Source of the DNA: Bacteroides ilei
Lineage (GTDB): Bacteria; Bacteroidota; Bacteroidia; Bacteroidales; Bacteroidaceae
DNA length: 64,000 nucleotides
Assembly: GCF_900128495.1 (NCBI RefSeq)
Contig: NZ_LT635801.1
Coordinates: 2,039,083 to 2,103,082 of the forward strand
Reading direction: 5' to 3'
Both the position numbers and the translations under genes were made by a program. The notes under the pieces were generated by a model. It was not told the origin of the DNA. It did not search any database and worked only from the letters and a program-made list of their open reading frames with translations. Shown piece by piece: positions 9,271-16,944 of this stretch. The stretch's first letter is position 1. Every line of letters starts with the position of its first letter.

Positions 9271-9272
9271 AC
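9241..9272 (+). repeat. hsdS 3' repeat and palindromic junction
   Basis: This 32-bp segment codes QYLLRQMFI and the stop, and ends in the palindrome GTTTATATAAAC (9261-9272). The facing minus-strand hsdS remnant shares the palindrome, so two hsdS 3' ends meet tail to tail. The same 32 bp recurs exactly at 13318-13349, again tail to tail with a minus-strand copy. It may act as a recombination site, a two-way terminator, or both. Confidence 0.7.
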
Positions 9273-9469
9273 AACTGACGTAAAAGGTAACTTTTCTGTT
9301 CACAAAGTAAATTGGCTATATTCTTTTCGATAGAAAGCTTATCCGAATAGGCTTTGAGAACGGAGTATATTTTGTTCTGTTTTTCTACCGTTGGAAAAAG
9401 AAACTTTTTTTTCATGAAATCGCTCTTTTGCAAATTGAAACGTGTACTGCCTTGTGCCAATGGGAAAAC
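9263..9469 (-). pseudogene. hsdS: Silent hsdS half-gene (TRD-C), 3' part, cut by IS21
   Basis: The minus-strand reading gives the C-terminal part of an HsdS: VFPLAQGSTRFNLQKSDF, a conserved coil, then KSYLLRQLFI and stop. Reading upstream it runs straight into the IS21 left end at 9470. The missing upstream part is found beyond the other IS end (12251-12690). Joining the two across one copy of the 7-bp target duplication restores an open frame (FRKAVFPLAQ). Its last residues overlap the end of the expressed hsdS through the shared palindrome. Confidence 0.85.
9463..9469. repeat. IS21 target-site duplication, left copy
   Basis: GGAAAAC directly abuts the left IS end. The identical heptamer at 12251-12257 abuts the right end. 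Seven bp is within the 4-8 bp known for IS21-family elements. Intact duplications suggest insertion without later rearrangement through the element. Confidence 0.85.
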
Positions 9470-9474
9470 TGCAT

Positions 9475-9518
9475 ATTCCGGCGGATACCCGTTCAGCATT
9501 TCCGGTGATATCCGTTCA
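9475..9518 (-). repeat. IS21 left-end transposase-binding repeats
   Basis: Two tandem copies of the IS terminal motif (TTCCGG...ATACCCGTTCA at 9476-9495 and TTCCGGTGATATCCGTTCA at 9500-9518). They face the opposite way to the repeats at the right end. IS21-family elements carry such multiple terminal repeats as IstA-binding sites. Confidence 0.75.
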
Positions 9519-9551
9519 GTCCCCAGTTAGTATTCAGTGTTGTTGGCAAAG

Positions 9552-10280
9552 TTAATACTTCTTTCTTAGGCTCTCTCCTTTAAGGTCAAATTTTATTGCC
9601 TTATGCACGATTCTGTCCAGACAGGCTTCTGCAATGAGTTCGCTTTGGAACACATCATACCAGTCTGCAACGGGAAGTTGGCTGGCCAGGATGAGTGCCT
9701 TCCGGTTGTACCGGTCATCTATGATCTGTTCAAAGTCATGCTGTATCTGGCCGTCAAGCTTGACCATCCCAAAGTCATCGATAATCAGCAGGTCATGTGC
9801 GTTCAGTTTCCGGAAGAAGTTTGTCTCCCGTCCTTCCAGATGTACAAGCTTCAGGTTCTCAATGAGCATGTTCATCGTGAAGTACAGTACCTTCCGGCCG
9901 TTCCTGCATGCCCTGTCACCCAAGGCGCAGGCGAAGTAGGATTTCCCGGTTCCTGCCGGTCCGGTAATGATGACCGTCATTCCGCCCGTGATGTAATTCC
10001 CGGTTGCAAGGTCGGCTGCAGAGCAGGCCTGTATTCCCCTTGCCGTGTCCGTTTCAAGTTCTTCCATCGAGGCTCTCAGACGGAAGCCGGCATTCTTTAT
10101 AAGACGCTGGATGCGGTTGTTCCCTCTCGTGTCACGTTCGTACTGGAGCATGATCTGCATGCCTTCACGCAGGGTAAGCTTGTCCAACTGATGTGTTTCT
10201 TCCAGGGAGCTCCAGCAGCTTGCCATTCCCGGAAGCTTCAGCTCGTGCAGTGTTCTTTCTGTTTCGTTGCTCATAATCAT
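9552..10280 (-). CDS. istB: IS21 helper ATPase IstB
   Basis: The 242-aa AAA+ ATPase assists IstA in target selection, related to DnaC-type loaders. An N-terminal helical domain (LPGMASCWSSLEE...) is followed by Walker A ITGPAGTGKS near residues 100-110 and Walker B LLIIDDFG. A conserved arginine-bearing end (AEACLDRIVHKA) follows. Length is normal. The start (ATG 10280, alternatively 10274) immediately follows the istA stop at 10281, so the two genes are translationally coupled. Confidence 0.94.
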   Translation of the reverse strand: MIMSNETERTLHELKLPGMASCWSSLEETHQLDKLTLREGMQIMLQYERDTRGNNRIQRLIKNAGFRLRASMEELETDTARGIQACSAADLATGNYITGGMTVIITGPAGTGKSYFACALGDRACRNGRKVLYFTMNMLIENLKLVHLEGRETNFFRKLNAHDLLIIDDFGMVKLDGQIQHDFEQIIDDRYNRKALILASQLPVADWYDVFQSELIAEACLDRIVHKAIKFDLKGESLRKKY

Positions 10281-11888
10281 TTATTGTTGTTGGTTCATGT
10301 CATTTCCTGTAAAATAGTCTTTTCCACGCATGTTCCCGTGATTTGACGGTGTAGGCGCATGGAAGATTACCGTCTCGTCGGCAGATGCATTCATGCCGTT
10401 ACGTCTGAGTATGGCTTCAAACTTGCTGTAGGAGTAAATACCGTACTCCATGCACTGACGGCAGGTAAGGTCAAACGTGGCAAGGTCATACTTCCTTCTG
10501 AGACTGACTATGGAGTTGCACAGCTTGTAATACACCTCTTCAGGCTGTGCGGTACGTTTGGGGTCAAAGATGCTCTTTACGTATTCATGGCAGTCCGGCG
10601 ATATGTCCTTCGCCTTTTCCACATAATAGGCTGCCGAACGCTCCATGATTACCCTGCAACTGGATGCGAGATGTTCCCTGACTGTGGTATAGCCGTATGT
10701 ATGGCTGCGGATATGTGAAGCTACCAGTTTCTGCTCCACATAGACCTTAACCCATGAACGGGTAAAGACTACTCTTGCCTGTTTCCCTACATGGATATAG
10801 GGCACGGAGTAAAAATGGGTCACCTTGTCCTGTCTCAGCTCCACATGACAGTTTGCCTGTACTTTCAGATCGGCATACAGACGCATCTCATAGGGTTCCG
10901 GTTTCAAGGGCTTGAGCAGTTCCTTCTCCATGGCATGAAAACGCTCTTCACGGCTGTAGGGACGCTTCTGCATACGGGTCTGGTTGTGCCTTTCCATCAG
11001 CTCCCATACGGCACGGTTCAGTTCCAGGAGTGAATGGAAGGTGCGGTTACGCAATCTGGCATAGATACGGTTATATGTAATCCTTACGGAGTCCTCTACC
11101 AGGGCCTTCTGTGTAGGTGATGCCGGGTCGCATGGCAGCACTACAAAATGGTAGTAGTTGCCCATGTCCTCAAGAGCCTTGTTCAGCTTCGGCTCATGCC
11201 GGTCATTGCTGATTACAGCCGATTTGAGATTGTCAGGAGTCAGTATGGGAGGAACACCGCCCAGATGTTCCAGGCACATTCTTATGGCATACAGGAAGTC
11301 CTCCGTCTTCTGCGAAGGTACACATATCACATAGGTATAGTCGCTGTAAGGCATGCAGGCGACAAACACCTCCACCTTGATAATTTCTCCGGTTTCGGCA
11401 TCCACATAGCTGAGCTTGTCACCGGCAAAGTCCACCATGAGCTTTTCACCCGGTTTGTAGGTGTTGGCAAGTACGGCTGTAACATCCTTCTTCGCAACGA
11501 GATTCTGCTTCAGATGGTAATAGAACTGTGATTTTCCGTAACCGTCGGGATGAGTCGCACGGTATTCATCGAACAGGACCTGACGGCTTACATGGGATTT
11601 GGAATCCGTCAGCAGTTCCTTGTATCTGGGGAGCAGGATCAGGAACTCTTCCATTCTCCTGTCCGTATATGCCGGTGAACCGGCATGGAACATCCGTTCC
11701 AACTCGGGATCGTCAATCTCAAGGAGGTCGCTGATGTTCCATCCGTTGGCTTTTACTGTATTCACATAACCGTTGACGGTTTCCTTGTCTATCGGTAACT
11801 TGCGGCTTACACCGCGATTGGATTCTCCGGCCTGCTTGAGCTGGAGTACTTGTTTTATCAGACTCATATCCTTTGTTGTTCCTGCCAT
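10281..11888 (-). CDS. istA: IS21 transposase IstA
   Basis: A 535-aa DDE transposase. An N-terminal HTH region (SLIKQVLQLKQAGESNRGVSRKL) precedes the rve/DDE core, with acidic residues in MVDFAGD, in LTPDNLKSAV and in QKALVED. A basic C-terminal domain follows. The frame is open further upstream to 12143, but that extension only translates the terminal repeats (FRSISVH...). ATG 11888 (MAGTTKDMSL) gives the family's usual length and is preferred; ATG 11867 is also possible. istB follows directly. Confidence 0.94.
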   Translation of the reverse strand: MAGTTKDMSLIKQVLQLKQAGESNRGVSRKLPIDKETVNGYVNTVKANGWNISDLLEIDDPELERMFHAGSPAYTDRRMEEFLILLPRYKELLTDSKSHVSRQVLFDEYRATHPDGYGKSQFYYHLKQNLVAKKDVTAVLANTYKPGEKLMVDFAGDKLSYVDAETGEIIKVEVFVACMPYSDYTYVICVPSQKTEDFLYAIRMCLEHLGGVPPILTPDNLKSAVISNDRHEPKLNKALEDMGNYYHFVVLPCDPASPTQKALVEDSVRITYNRIYARLRNRTFHSLLELNRAVWELMERHNQTRMQKRPYSREERFHAMEKELLKPLKPEPYEMRLYADLKVQANCHVELRQDKVTHFYSVPYIHVGKQARVVFTRSWVKVYVEQKLVASHIRSHTYGYTTVREHLASSCRVIMERSAAYYVEKAKDISPDCHEYVKSIFDPKRTAQPEEVYYKLCNSIVSLRRKYDLATFDLTCRQCMEYGIYSYSKFEAILRRNGMNASADETVIFHAPTPSNHGNMRGKDYFTGNDMNQQQ

Positions 11889-11946
11889 GACTGTGCTGTT
11901 TCTTGTTAGCTTACCAGCACAAAGGAAACTGAAACCGGGGAAAGAA

Positions 11947-12244
11947 TGAACGGATATGCTCCGGAAACGAAGATATACGCTCACAATTCCATGCACGGCT
12001 GAACGGATATACTCCGGAAAATCTGAAAGCATACGTCTAAAGTGAACGGGTATGCTCCGGAAAAAAGGTGCTACAACGTGCAATTCTCGGAGGTGAACGG
12101 ATATGCTCCGGAAAAATTGAGATTTTAATGTCTGGTTATCCATTTTTTCATCCTTTTAGGGGATGAACGGATATAAGATTGTGCTTTTAAAGGCTATTTT
12201 TATGCTTTATAAGCTGCTGGAAAGTGAACGGGTATGCTCCGGAA
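11947..12244 (+). repeat. Six-copy terminal repeat array of the IS21 element
   Basis: The motif TGAACGGRTATGCTCCGGAA occurs at 11947-11967, 12000-12020, 12043-12063 and 12094-12114. A short partial copy lies at 12164-12174 and a last copy at 12225-12244 next to the element's tip. Spacings are irregular (about 43-61 bp). These are best read as IstA-binding sites. They lie upstream of istA and may also affect its transcription. Confidence 0.8.
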
Positions 12245-12250
12245 TATGTA

Positions 12251-12690
12251 GGAAAACAGCCTTTCTAAATGATTTGGTTGAAATATAGTATGCTAAAAAT
12301 GGAGGGAAAATCTTACTTTCATCTGTGATATGGACACCAAAACAAAAACTATTCAGGTATAAAGGATAAGCATCTCCCAAATACACTGCACCCATTCCAA
12401 CTTCATCCGGTGTTTCAGATGACAAGGTGAAAAGAATGTCGCCATAGCGGACAACCGATTGTTGCTCTGTCTCATTGATTTTGACTAAACCAACATCGGT
12501 TATATCAATGATTTGATTCTGATAGACATTCATATATGTTATGTAGGGCCACCCATTACCAAAATCTTCTGCACTTTTACCTGATAAACCTGAATATGGT
12601 TTACCAAAATCATTAAATGACAATTCGACTTTATGCTGTTCTGATTCTATTAAGGTTTCGCATATTGCCTGAATTAAGGATGAAATTTCT
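12251..12690 (-). pseudogene. hsdS: Silent hsdS half-gene (TRD-C), 5' part, cut by IS21
   Basis: The minus-strand frame begins in the central conserved region (SSLIQAICETLIESEQHKVELS), where the 18-bp repeat 12664-12681 lies. It continues through most of a target recognition domain (NDFGKPYSGLSGK...FPPFLAYYISTKSFRKAV) and then enters the IS21 element. It has no N-terminal TRD, no RBS and no promoter of its own. It would be expressed only after inversion into the active hsdS, and then as a truncated chimera because of the IS. The 7-bp duplication is at 12251-12257. Confidence 0.82.
12664..12681 (-). repeat. hsdS central inversion repeat, silent copy
   Basis: The exact inverse of the 18 bp at 8649-8666. 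It marks the start of silent module TRD-C. The start of silent module TRD-D lies only about 13 bp away on the other strand, so the two modules are arranged back to back. Confidence 0.8.
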
Positions 12691-12693
12691 GAA

Positions 12694-13347
12694 ATGTCCG
12701 CAATCTGTGAAAAACTTTTTTCTAGTCCCAAAGATAAGCAACCACAAATAAGATTATATGGTTTTTTCGGTGATTGGCACTTTGTACGGCTTTCTGATAT
12801 TTGCCATAGAATCTGCAGAAAAAATACGGGAGAGCAATGTAAGCAAGTTTTAACGATAGCAGCTCAATATGGTCTTGTTAGTCAAGAAGAATTTTTCAAC
12901 AAGAATGTTGCTAGTGAAAATTTGTCAGGATATTACCTTCTACAAAAGGGAGATTTTGCATATAATAAAAGTTATTCGGGAGATTATGTTTGGGGGACAG
13001 TAAAACGTTTAGACAATTATGAGCAGGGTGTACTATCCCCATTATATATTTGTTTTCGTCCAGACCCAGCTAGAGTGGATTCTGATTTTCTCATCTATTA
13101 TTTTGAATCAAAAAAATGGCATAAAACTGTCGCAAATATAGCTGGTGAAGGTGCAAGAAATCATGGTTTACTTAATATCTCTGTTGTAGATTACTTTAAT
13201 ACTATTCATTGTATTCCATCTATGGATGAACAGAAACAAATAGCTCAGATTATAGGTACATTGTTATCAAAGATAGCACGAGAACAACGCATGTTGAATT
13301 GTTACGCTGCACAACGGCAATACCTACTTCGTCAGATGTTTATATAA
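12694..13347 (+). CDS. hsdS: Silent hsdS half-gene (TRD-D)
   Basis: A 217-residue plus-strand frame encodes half an HsdS: a central conserved start (SAICEKLF), a linker, one TRD (WHFVRLSDICHRIC...), and the C-terminal conserved region SMDEQKQIAQIIGTLLSKI ending QRQYLLRQMFI. It lacks an N-terminal TRD and has no visible promoter, so it is a storage cassette rather than an expressed gene. The ATG at 12694 is inside the conserved region and is probably not used. It ends tail to tail with the minus-strand silent hsdS at 13340. Its GTCCGCAAT start also occurs, inverted, in the centre of that copy. Confidence 0.8.
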   Translation: MSAICEKLFSSPKDKQPQIRLYGFFGDWHFVRLSDICHRICRKNTGEQCKQVLTIAAQYGLVSQEEFFNKNVASENLSGYYLLQKGDFAYNKSYSGDYVWGTVKRLDNYEQGVLSPLYICFRPDPARVDSDFLIYYFESKKWHKTVANIAGEGARNHGLLNISVVDYFNTIHCIPSMDEQKQIAQIIGTLLSKIAREQRMLNCYAAQRQYLLRQMFI

Positions 13348-13349
13348 AC
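13318..13349 (+). repeat. hsdS 3' repeat, silent junction
   Basis: The same 32 bp as 9241-9272, ending in GTTTATATAAAC. The facing minus-strand copy matches it with four mismatches. It joins the 3' ends of TRD-D and TRD-F modules. Confidence 0.7.
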
Positions 13350-14449
13350 ATTTGGCGAAGTAAATATTGTTTTTCTGACTGTACAGCAATTAAGATGTCA
13401 GTTTCTACTTGGACTTTTCTTTCAAGTAAAGAAAGAAAAGCAGAAATTGTTTTTTGTTGTTCTATTATCGGTACTATTACCCTGAATTTAGCTAAATCTT
13501 TCTTCTGAATATTAGGTAATCCTGAGCCAATGCGAAGTTTCATAATAGTATCCTCATTACATTTAAGGTAATGATACAGATATAGTTTCTCTACATTATT
13601 TGTGATATTTTGAATTGTATAGCAATGTCCTCCACTCCAAAATGGAGTGGTATTGAATTGTACATAACCACAAGAATTTCCGCCTTCACTTATAGATATG
13701 GTGTTGGCTTCAGTATTATAATCATCATAATAACCTGATGGTTCTATGCCTCCATTCATCACATAGTAATTGCCACTATCTGTAAGAAATTCTCCATTGA
13801 CTTGTTTACCTTTAACTATATCACATATATCAGCTAATGTAACAACATCACCATTTATAGACGTAAAGAATCTTTCTGAAATTGCGGACTTTAGTTTTTT
13901 CAAATCCTCAATGATTTTGTTTTGGGTAGCGATACGATCATCTAGCAAATGCAACAAGCGACTGATTTTGTACTGTTCTTCTATTCTAGGGATTGAAAAA
14001 ACATATTTCAGCATCTGCTCCTTATCCCCACGTGGCATTTTCACGCCCTTAGCTCCAGACATAACATAATTGATAAAAGTGTCATTTGCCATTATATAAT
14101 GTAGGAATGAAGGAGAAATAGATTTAGCTCTAAAAACAAACACATCAGTACTACAACCTCCATCACTATTTGCTGCCCACACTTTACGCAAGTAAGGACG
14201 GATATTAGATAATAACACATCACCCTTCTTATAGTGTATTACGTTGGTGTTGTTAGGAATAGATATAGCCGGGTTAATGCCACCAAAATCAGACTTCATA
14301 TTTTCTGTTGATACATAATTAGCCAAAGTAAGCTTGTCTGTACTAATCCGTTCTTTTACAAAATCAGTTACATGCCCCAAGGAGCATCTTTCCCATTCTT
14401 CCGTAAATTCAGGGAATCTCAGATTTGGAACATCTCTTATTATATTTCT
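13340..14449 (-). pseudogene. hsdS: Silent, nearly full-length hsdS (TRD-E plus TRD-F), no start
   Basis: The minus-strand frame encodes a whole HsdS body. It starts with DVPNLRFPEFTEEWERCSLGHVTDF from 14434 and continues through TRD-E and a central region (LLDDRIATQNKIIEDLKKLKSAISERFF). TRD-F and the end KQYLLRQMFI follow. A stop codon at 14450-14452 closes the frame just upstream and there is no ATG before the conserved segment, so it cannot be made in place. The first 39 bp of the conserved segment are the inverse of the expressed hsdS 5' repeat. Inversion there would give it the expressed start codon. Confidence 0.85.
14393..14431 (-). repeat. hsdS 5' inversion repeat, silent copy
   Basis: The inverted partner of 8050-8088 (35 of 39 bp identical). 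It lies just before the recombinase gene, whose ATG is 25 bp away on the other strand. Confidence 0.8.
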
Positions 14450-14455
14450 TTAATT

Positions 14456-15406
14456 ATGAGAATTAATTATCAGAATTTTATGAATAACAAGACAATTAGA
14501 GAAATTGCGGTTGCTTGGAAAGAGTACAAGCGACCTTACGTGAAGCAGTCCACAATGGCTGCATATTTATTGATTTTGGAAAACCACCTCCTTCCTGCTT
14601 TTGGAGAGAATGACTCACTTCCAGAACAGAGTGTACAGAGTTTCGTATTAGAAAAGATTGAATGTGGATTGAGTGTCAAATCAATTAAAGACATTCTGAT
14701 CGTTCTGAAAATGGTGATGAAGTTTGGAGTAAAGAATGAATGGATGAACTACTATGAGTGGGACATCAAATATCCTACAAATTCAGCGAACAAGGAACTG
14801 GAAGTATTGTCTGTTTCTAATCATAGGAAAATACTTGATCATATTCAGAGTCATTTTACGTTTACAGGGCTTGGCATTTATATAAGTCTTAGTACAGGTT
14901 TACGTATCGGTGAAATATGTGCCTTGAAATGGAATGACATCAATATAACAGAAGGTACTATAACTGTTAGCCGTACCATTGAACGTATATATATGATTGA
15001 AGGAGAAAAGAAACATACAGAACTTGTTATCAGTTCCCCAAAAACAAAAAACTCATGCAGAGAAATCCCCATGAGCAAGGAATTGCTTGCTATAGTTAAA
15101 CCACTAAAGAAGATTGTCAATGATAATTTCTATGTACTTACCAATGATGAACATCCCACAGAACCACGTACGTACCGTAACTATTATAACGGACTGATGG
15201 AAAAGCTCGGTATTCCCAGATTGAAATATCACGGTTTACGTCATAGCTTTGCAACACGCTGTATTGAGGCCGGATGCGATTATAAAACAGTGAGTGTTTT
15301 ATTAGGTCACTCTAACATTTCTACCACACTTAATCTTTATGTTCATCCTAATATGGAACAGAAGAAACGTTGCATTACAAAAATGTTCAAATCATTAGGA
15401 AAGTAA
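14456..15406 (+). CDS. Tyrosine recombinase, probable hsdS invertase
   Basis: A 316-aa phage-integrase-type recombinase. An N-terminal core-binding SAM-like domain (VAWKEYKRPYVKQSTMAAYLL) precedes the catalytic domain. Arg I is in STGLRIGEICALKW, the HxxR box is YHGLRHSFATR, the second His is in LLGHSNISTT, and the nucleophile is the Tyr of LNLYVHPN. All catalytic residues are present. The frame extends to 14372, but that part overlaps the inverted repeat, so ATG 14456 (or 14480) is preferred. Recombinases of this class adjoin phase-variable type I hsdS loci in Bacteroides. Its place at the end of the cassette array makes it the likely inverting enzyme. Confidence 0.9.
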   Translation: MRINYQNFMNNKTIREIAVAWKEYKRPYVKQSTMAAYLLILENHLLPAFGENDSLPEQSVQSFVLEKIECGLSVKSIKDILIVLKMVMKFGVKNEWMNYYEWDIKYPTNSANKELEVLSVSNHRKILDHIQSHFTFTGLGIYISLSTGLRIGEICALKWNDINITEGTITVSRTIERIYMIEGEKKHTELVISSPKTKNSCREIPMSKELLAIVKPLKKIVNDNFYVLTNDEHPTEPRTYRNYYNGLMEKLGIPRLKYHGLRHSFATRCIEAGCDYKTVSVLLGHSNISTTLNLYVHPNMEQKKRCITKMFKSLGK

Positions 15407-15461
15407 GAGTATATTTACCTTTTATATAAGATTACAAAAAATCAGTAGATTATAAATACAA

Positions 15462-15496
15462 AGCCAAATGCCTTTTTCACATAGAGGCGTTTGGCT
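15462..15496 (+). terminator. Hairpin after recombinase gene
   Basis: AGCCAAATGCC (15462-15472) pairs with GGCGTTTGGCT (15486-15496) with one non-Watson-Crick position. It lies 56 bp after the recombinase stop. No clear U-tract follows, so termination is likely but not certain. Confidence 0.5.
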
Positions 15497-15554
15497 GTAT
15501 TAGTAGGGGTGTATATAGATTATACTTGTTACATAAGTTAACATTTCTTATATG

Positions 15555-15622
15555 CTATGGTAGGAAGTGAGCATCAGCTCACTCCATGCCAGTAAAGGTA
15601 ATAAAATTCTTTTCAGTTTCAT
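15555..15622 (-). pseudogene. 5' remnant of a paralogous lipoprotein gene
   Basis: The minus strand from ATG 15620-15622 reads MKLKRILLPLLAWSELMLTS and then degenerates. This is nearly the signal peptide of the lipoprotein at 15728-16402 (MKLKRILLPILVWSGL). Similarity at DNA level extends about 15 bp upstream of the ATG (15623-15640 versus 16403-16420). The lipobox Cys is replaced by Tyr and the reading frame is not continued. It is the debris of a tandem duplication or of a recombination event at the edge of the conjugative element. The rest of 15407-15727 holds only the hairpin at 15462-15496 and A+T-rich sequence. Confidence 0.75.
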
Positions 15623-15727
15623 AACAGAGGGATTTCAAATCAAAATGCACAAAAATAAATGTCTGTTAAGAAGAAAGTCTAAATATAGTATCTGAAATTC
15701 TACAGATGACTATATTTAGACTTTTAT

Positions 15728-16402
15728 TTATTTGGTCGTATATATAGAAATTACCGGCCTGGATTTATGAGGTTGATCTTTCGGTGTCTCCTGAATAGTT
15801 CCTGACTGCATAGAGTAAAGCCAAGCCTTATTCTCCTTTTGCCCTTCCACTTCAGTAGAAGACCATAACCAGCATTCACCCGGATTCAGATTAATCGGAG
15901 TTCCCCCGACTTCAGTTATACATTCATTAATCTGATGCCGGATAGAAAACAAATAATAGAGTTGCCGGACAGAAGGAATATAGGCCGATTGTCCATAACT
16001 CCACAAATCAAAAGATTTGATAGCCATTGGTGATTGGACTTCATCATTGTTGAACAAAGAATAGGTATTCTCATTTCCGTCCTCATCAGTCAATGATGCA
16101 GAAGTACCCTGATCAATACCAAGACTGTCGGCAAAAGCCAGAGGTTCCATATCATGAATGTAAACTGCATAACCAAGATTGTCAGTTTCAGCACTACGGT
16201 TTACATGGAAAACTATGGCAACAGCTTCCTTGTCAGATTGCTTGAATTTGTCCATGGACAATATATTCCCGTCTGAACAAACCACATTGCCGACTTGAAG
16301 GGAAGATAAAAGACCGTCATCTTCTTCATGTTCACAATGGCAGGAAGTGAGTATCAGCCCACTCCATACCAATATCGGTAATAAAATTCTTTTCAGTTTC
16401 AT
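15728..16402 (-). CDS. Lipoprotein, DUF1566-like
   Basis: A 224-aa secreted lipoprotein. It has an N-terminal signal peptide with lipobox LTSC (cleavage before Cys ~21), followed by a domain resembling DUF1566/fibrobacter-type modules (DGNILSMDKFKQSDKEAVAIVF...YIPSVRQLYYLF...WLWSSTEV). The function is unknown. It overlaps the upstream lipoprotein gene by 4 bp (ATGA type), so they are cotranscribed. A decayed copy of its 5' end lies 100 bp downstream. Confidence 0.75.
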   Translation of the reverse strand: MKLKRILLPILVWSGLILTSCHCEHEEDDGLLSSLQVGNVVCSDGNILSMDKFKQSDKEAVAIVFHVNRSAETDNLGYAVYIHDMEPLAFADSLGIDQGTSASLTDEDGNENTYSLFNNDEVQSPMAIKSFDLWSYGQSAYIPSVRQLYYLFSIRHQINECITEVGGTPINLNPGECWLWSSTEVEGQKENKAWLYSMQSGTIQETPKDQPHKSRPVISIYTTK

Positions 16403-16944
16403 AACAGTGGAATTTCAAATGACCTGATTACACATTGCGCTTCCTTGTCCATAATAAACCAGTATTCAGAGCGGTACGGTTGCCCGTCAGAATCAGTAGC
16501 TTCATACTCTATCTTTACCTTCCAGCCGCTGAACGGCTTGCGTTCCTGCCCGGCTTCATCACCAGCAGGCTTCAGTTCCCCCGTAACCATCAGAGAGCGG
16601 AGTGCCGTCATGGCATCCATCTGACGTTTCATCTGTCCGGACATCCCGTGACATTCTGAATCCGGATTATCAAAATCCGTATCCTCCATAAACCTGCGGC
16701 TGATTTTCATCATGGCCACAGAAAGAGCCATCTTCTCCTTCATGGTAACATACTCACGGCCAAATACAGAATCCGGTTTGCTGATGCCGACAATCTTTAC
16801 TGATTCCGGATTGTCCACTGAAGCCATCAGTGCCTTTTTGGCCATATCCTGTGCCTTATTCTCGCTGTTGTCGGAACAGCCGGTTCCCATTCCGAGCAGA
16901 ACTGCCACTGCAGGCAGTATCAGTAGTTTCTTTCCCTGTTTCAT
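16399..16944 (-). CDS. Lipoprotein of unknown function
   Basis: A 181-aa protein with a lipoprotein signal (MKQGKKLLILPAVAVLLG, lipobox TGC at ~23). The mature part is mixed alpha/beta (ALMASVDNPESVKIVGIS; WKVKIEYEATDSDGQPYRSEYWFIMD). No family is recognised with confidence. The second half looks like a small domain that measures or binds something in the periplasm, but this is a shape impression only. It overlaps both neighbours by 4 bp, which places it in the same operon as the double zinc-ribbon gene upstream. Confidence 0.75.
   Translation of the reverse strand: MKQGKKLLILPAVAVLLGMGTGCSDNSENKAQDMAKKALMASVDNPESVKIVGISKPDSVFGREYVTMKEKMALSVAMMKISRRFMEDTDFDNPDSECHGMSGQMKRQMDAMTALRSLMVTGELKPAGDEAGQERKPFSGWKVKIEYEATDSDGQPYRSEYWFIMDKEAQCVIRSFEIPLL

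Larger units (their letters stand above)
9470..12250 (-). mobile_element. Complete IS21-family insertion sequence
   Basis: A 2781-bp element with imperfect terminal repeats: 23 of 26 bp match between 9470-9495 and the reverse complement of 12225-12250 (both contain CATATTCCGG and ATACCCGTTCA). It carries istA and istB on the minus strand in the usual order and has a 7-bp target duplication. Multiple internal copies of the terminal motif lie at both ends, as expected for IS21. It sits within a silent hsdS module, which it splits. It appears structurally intact and probably still functional. Confidence 0.93.

Noticed and set aside
9241..9294. Palindromic region between convergent hsdS ends considered as a separate small RNA or IS remnant
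   Set aside because: Both sides are explained by the coding ends of two hsdS copies (QYLLRQMFI and SYLLRQLFI) meeting at a shared palindrome.
9603..10346. A 247-codon plus-strand frame over istB
   Set aside because: Antisense shadow of a well-supported AAA+ ATPase gene in the IS21 element.
11889..12143. N-terminal extension of istA to 12143
   Set aside because: The extension only translates the terminal repeats (repeated FRSISVH-like units). ATG 11888 gives the normal IstA length.
11947..12244. Regularly repeated 20-mers considered as a CRISPR array
   Set aside because: Spacings are irregular, one copy is partial, the motif matches the IS terminus, and it lies upstream of istA. It is the IstA-binding repeat array.
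14372..14455. N-terminal extension of the recombinase to 14372
   Set aside because: It is the antisense reading of the conserved start of the silent hsdS and covers the inversion repeat. The domain begins after 14456.
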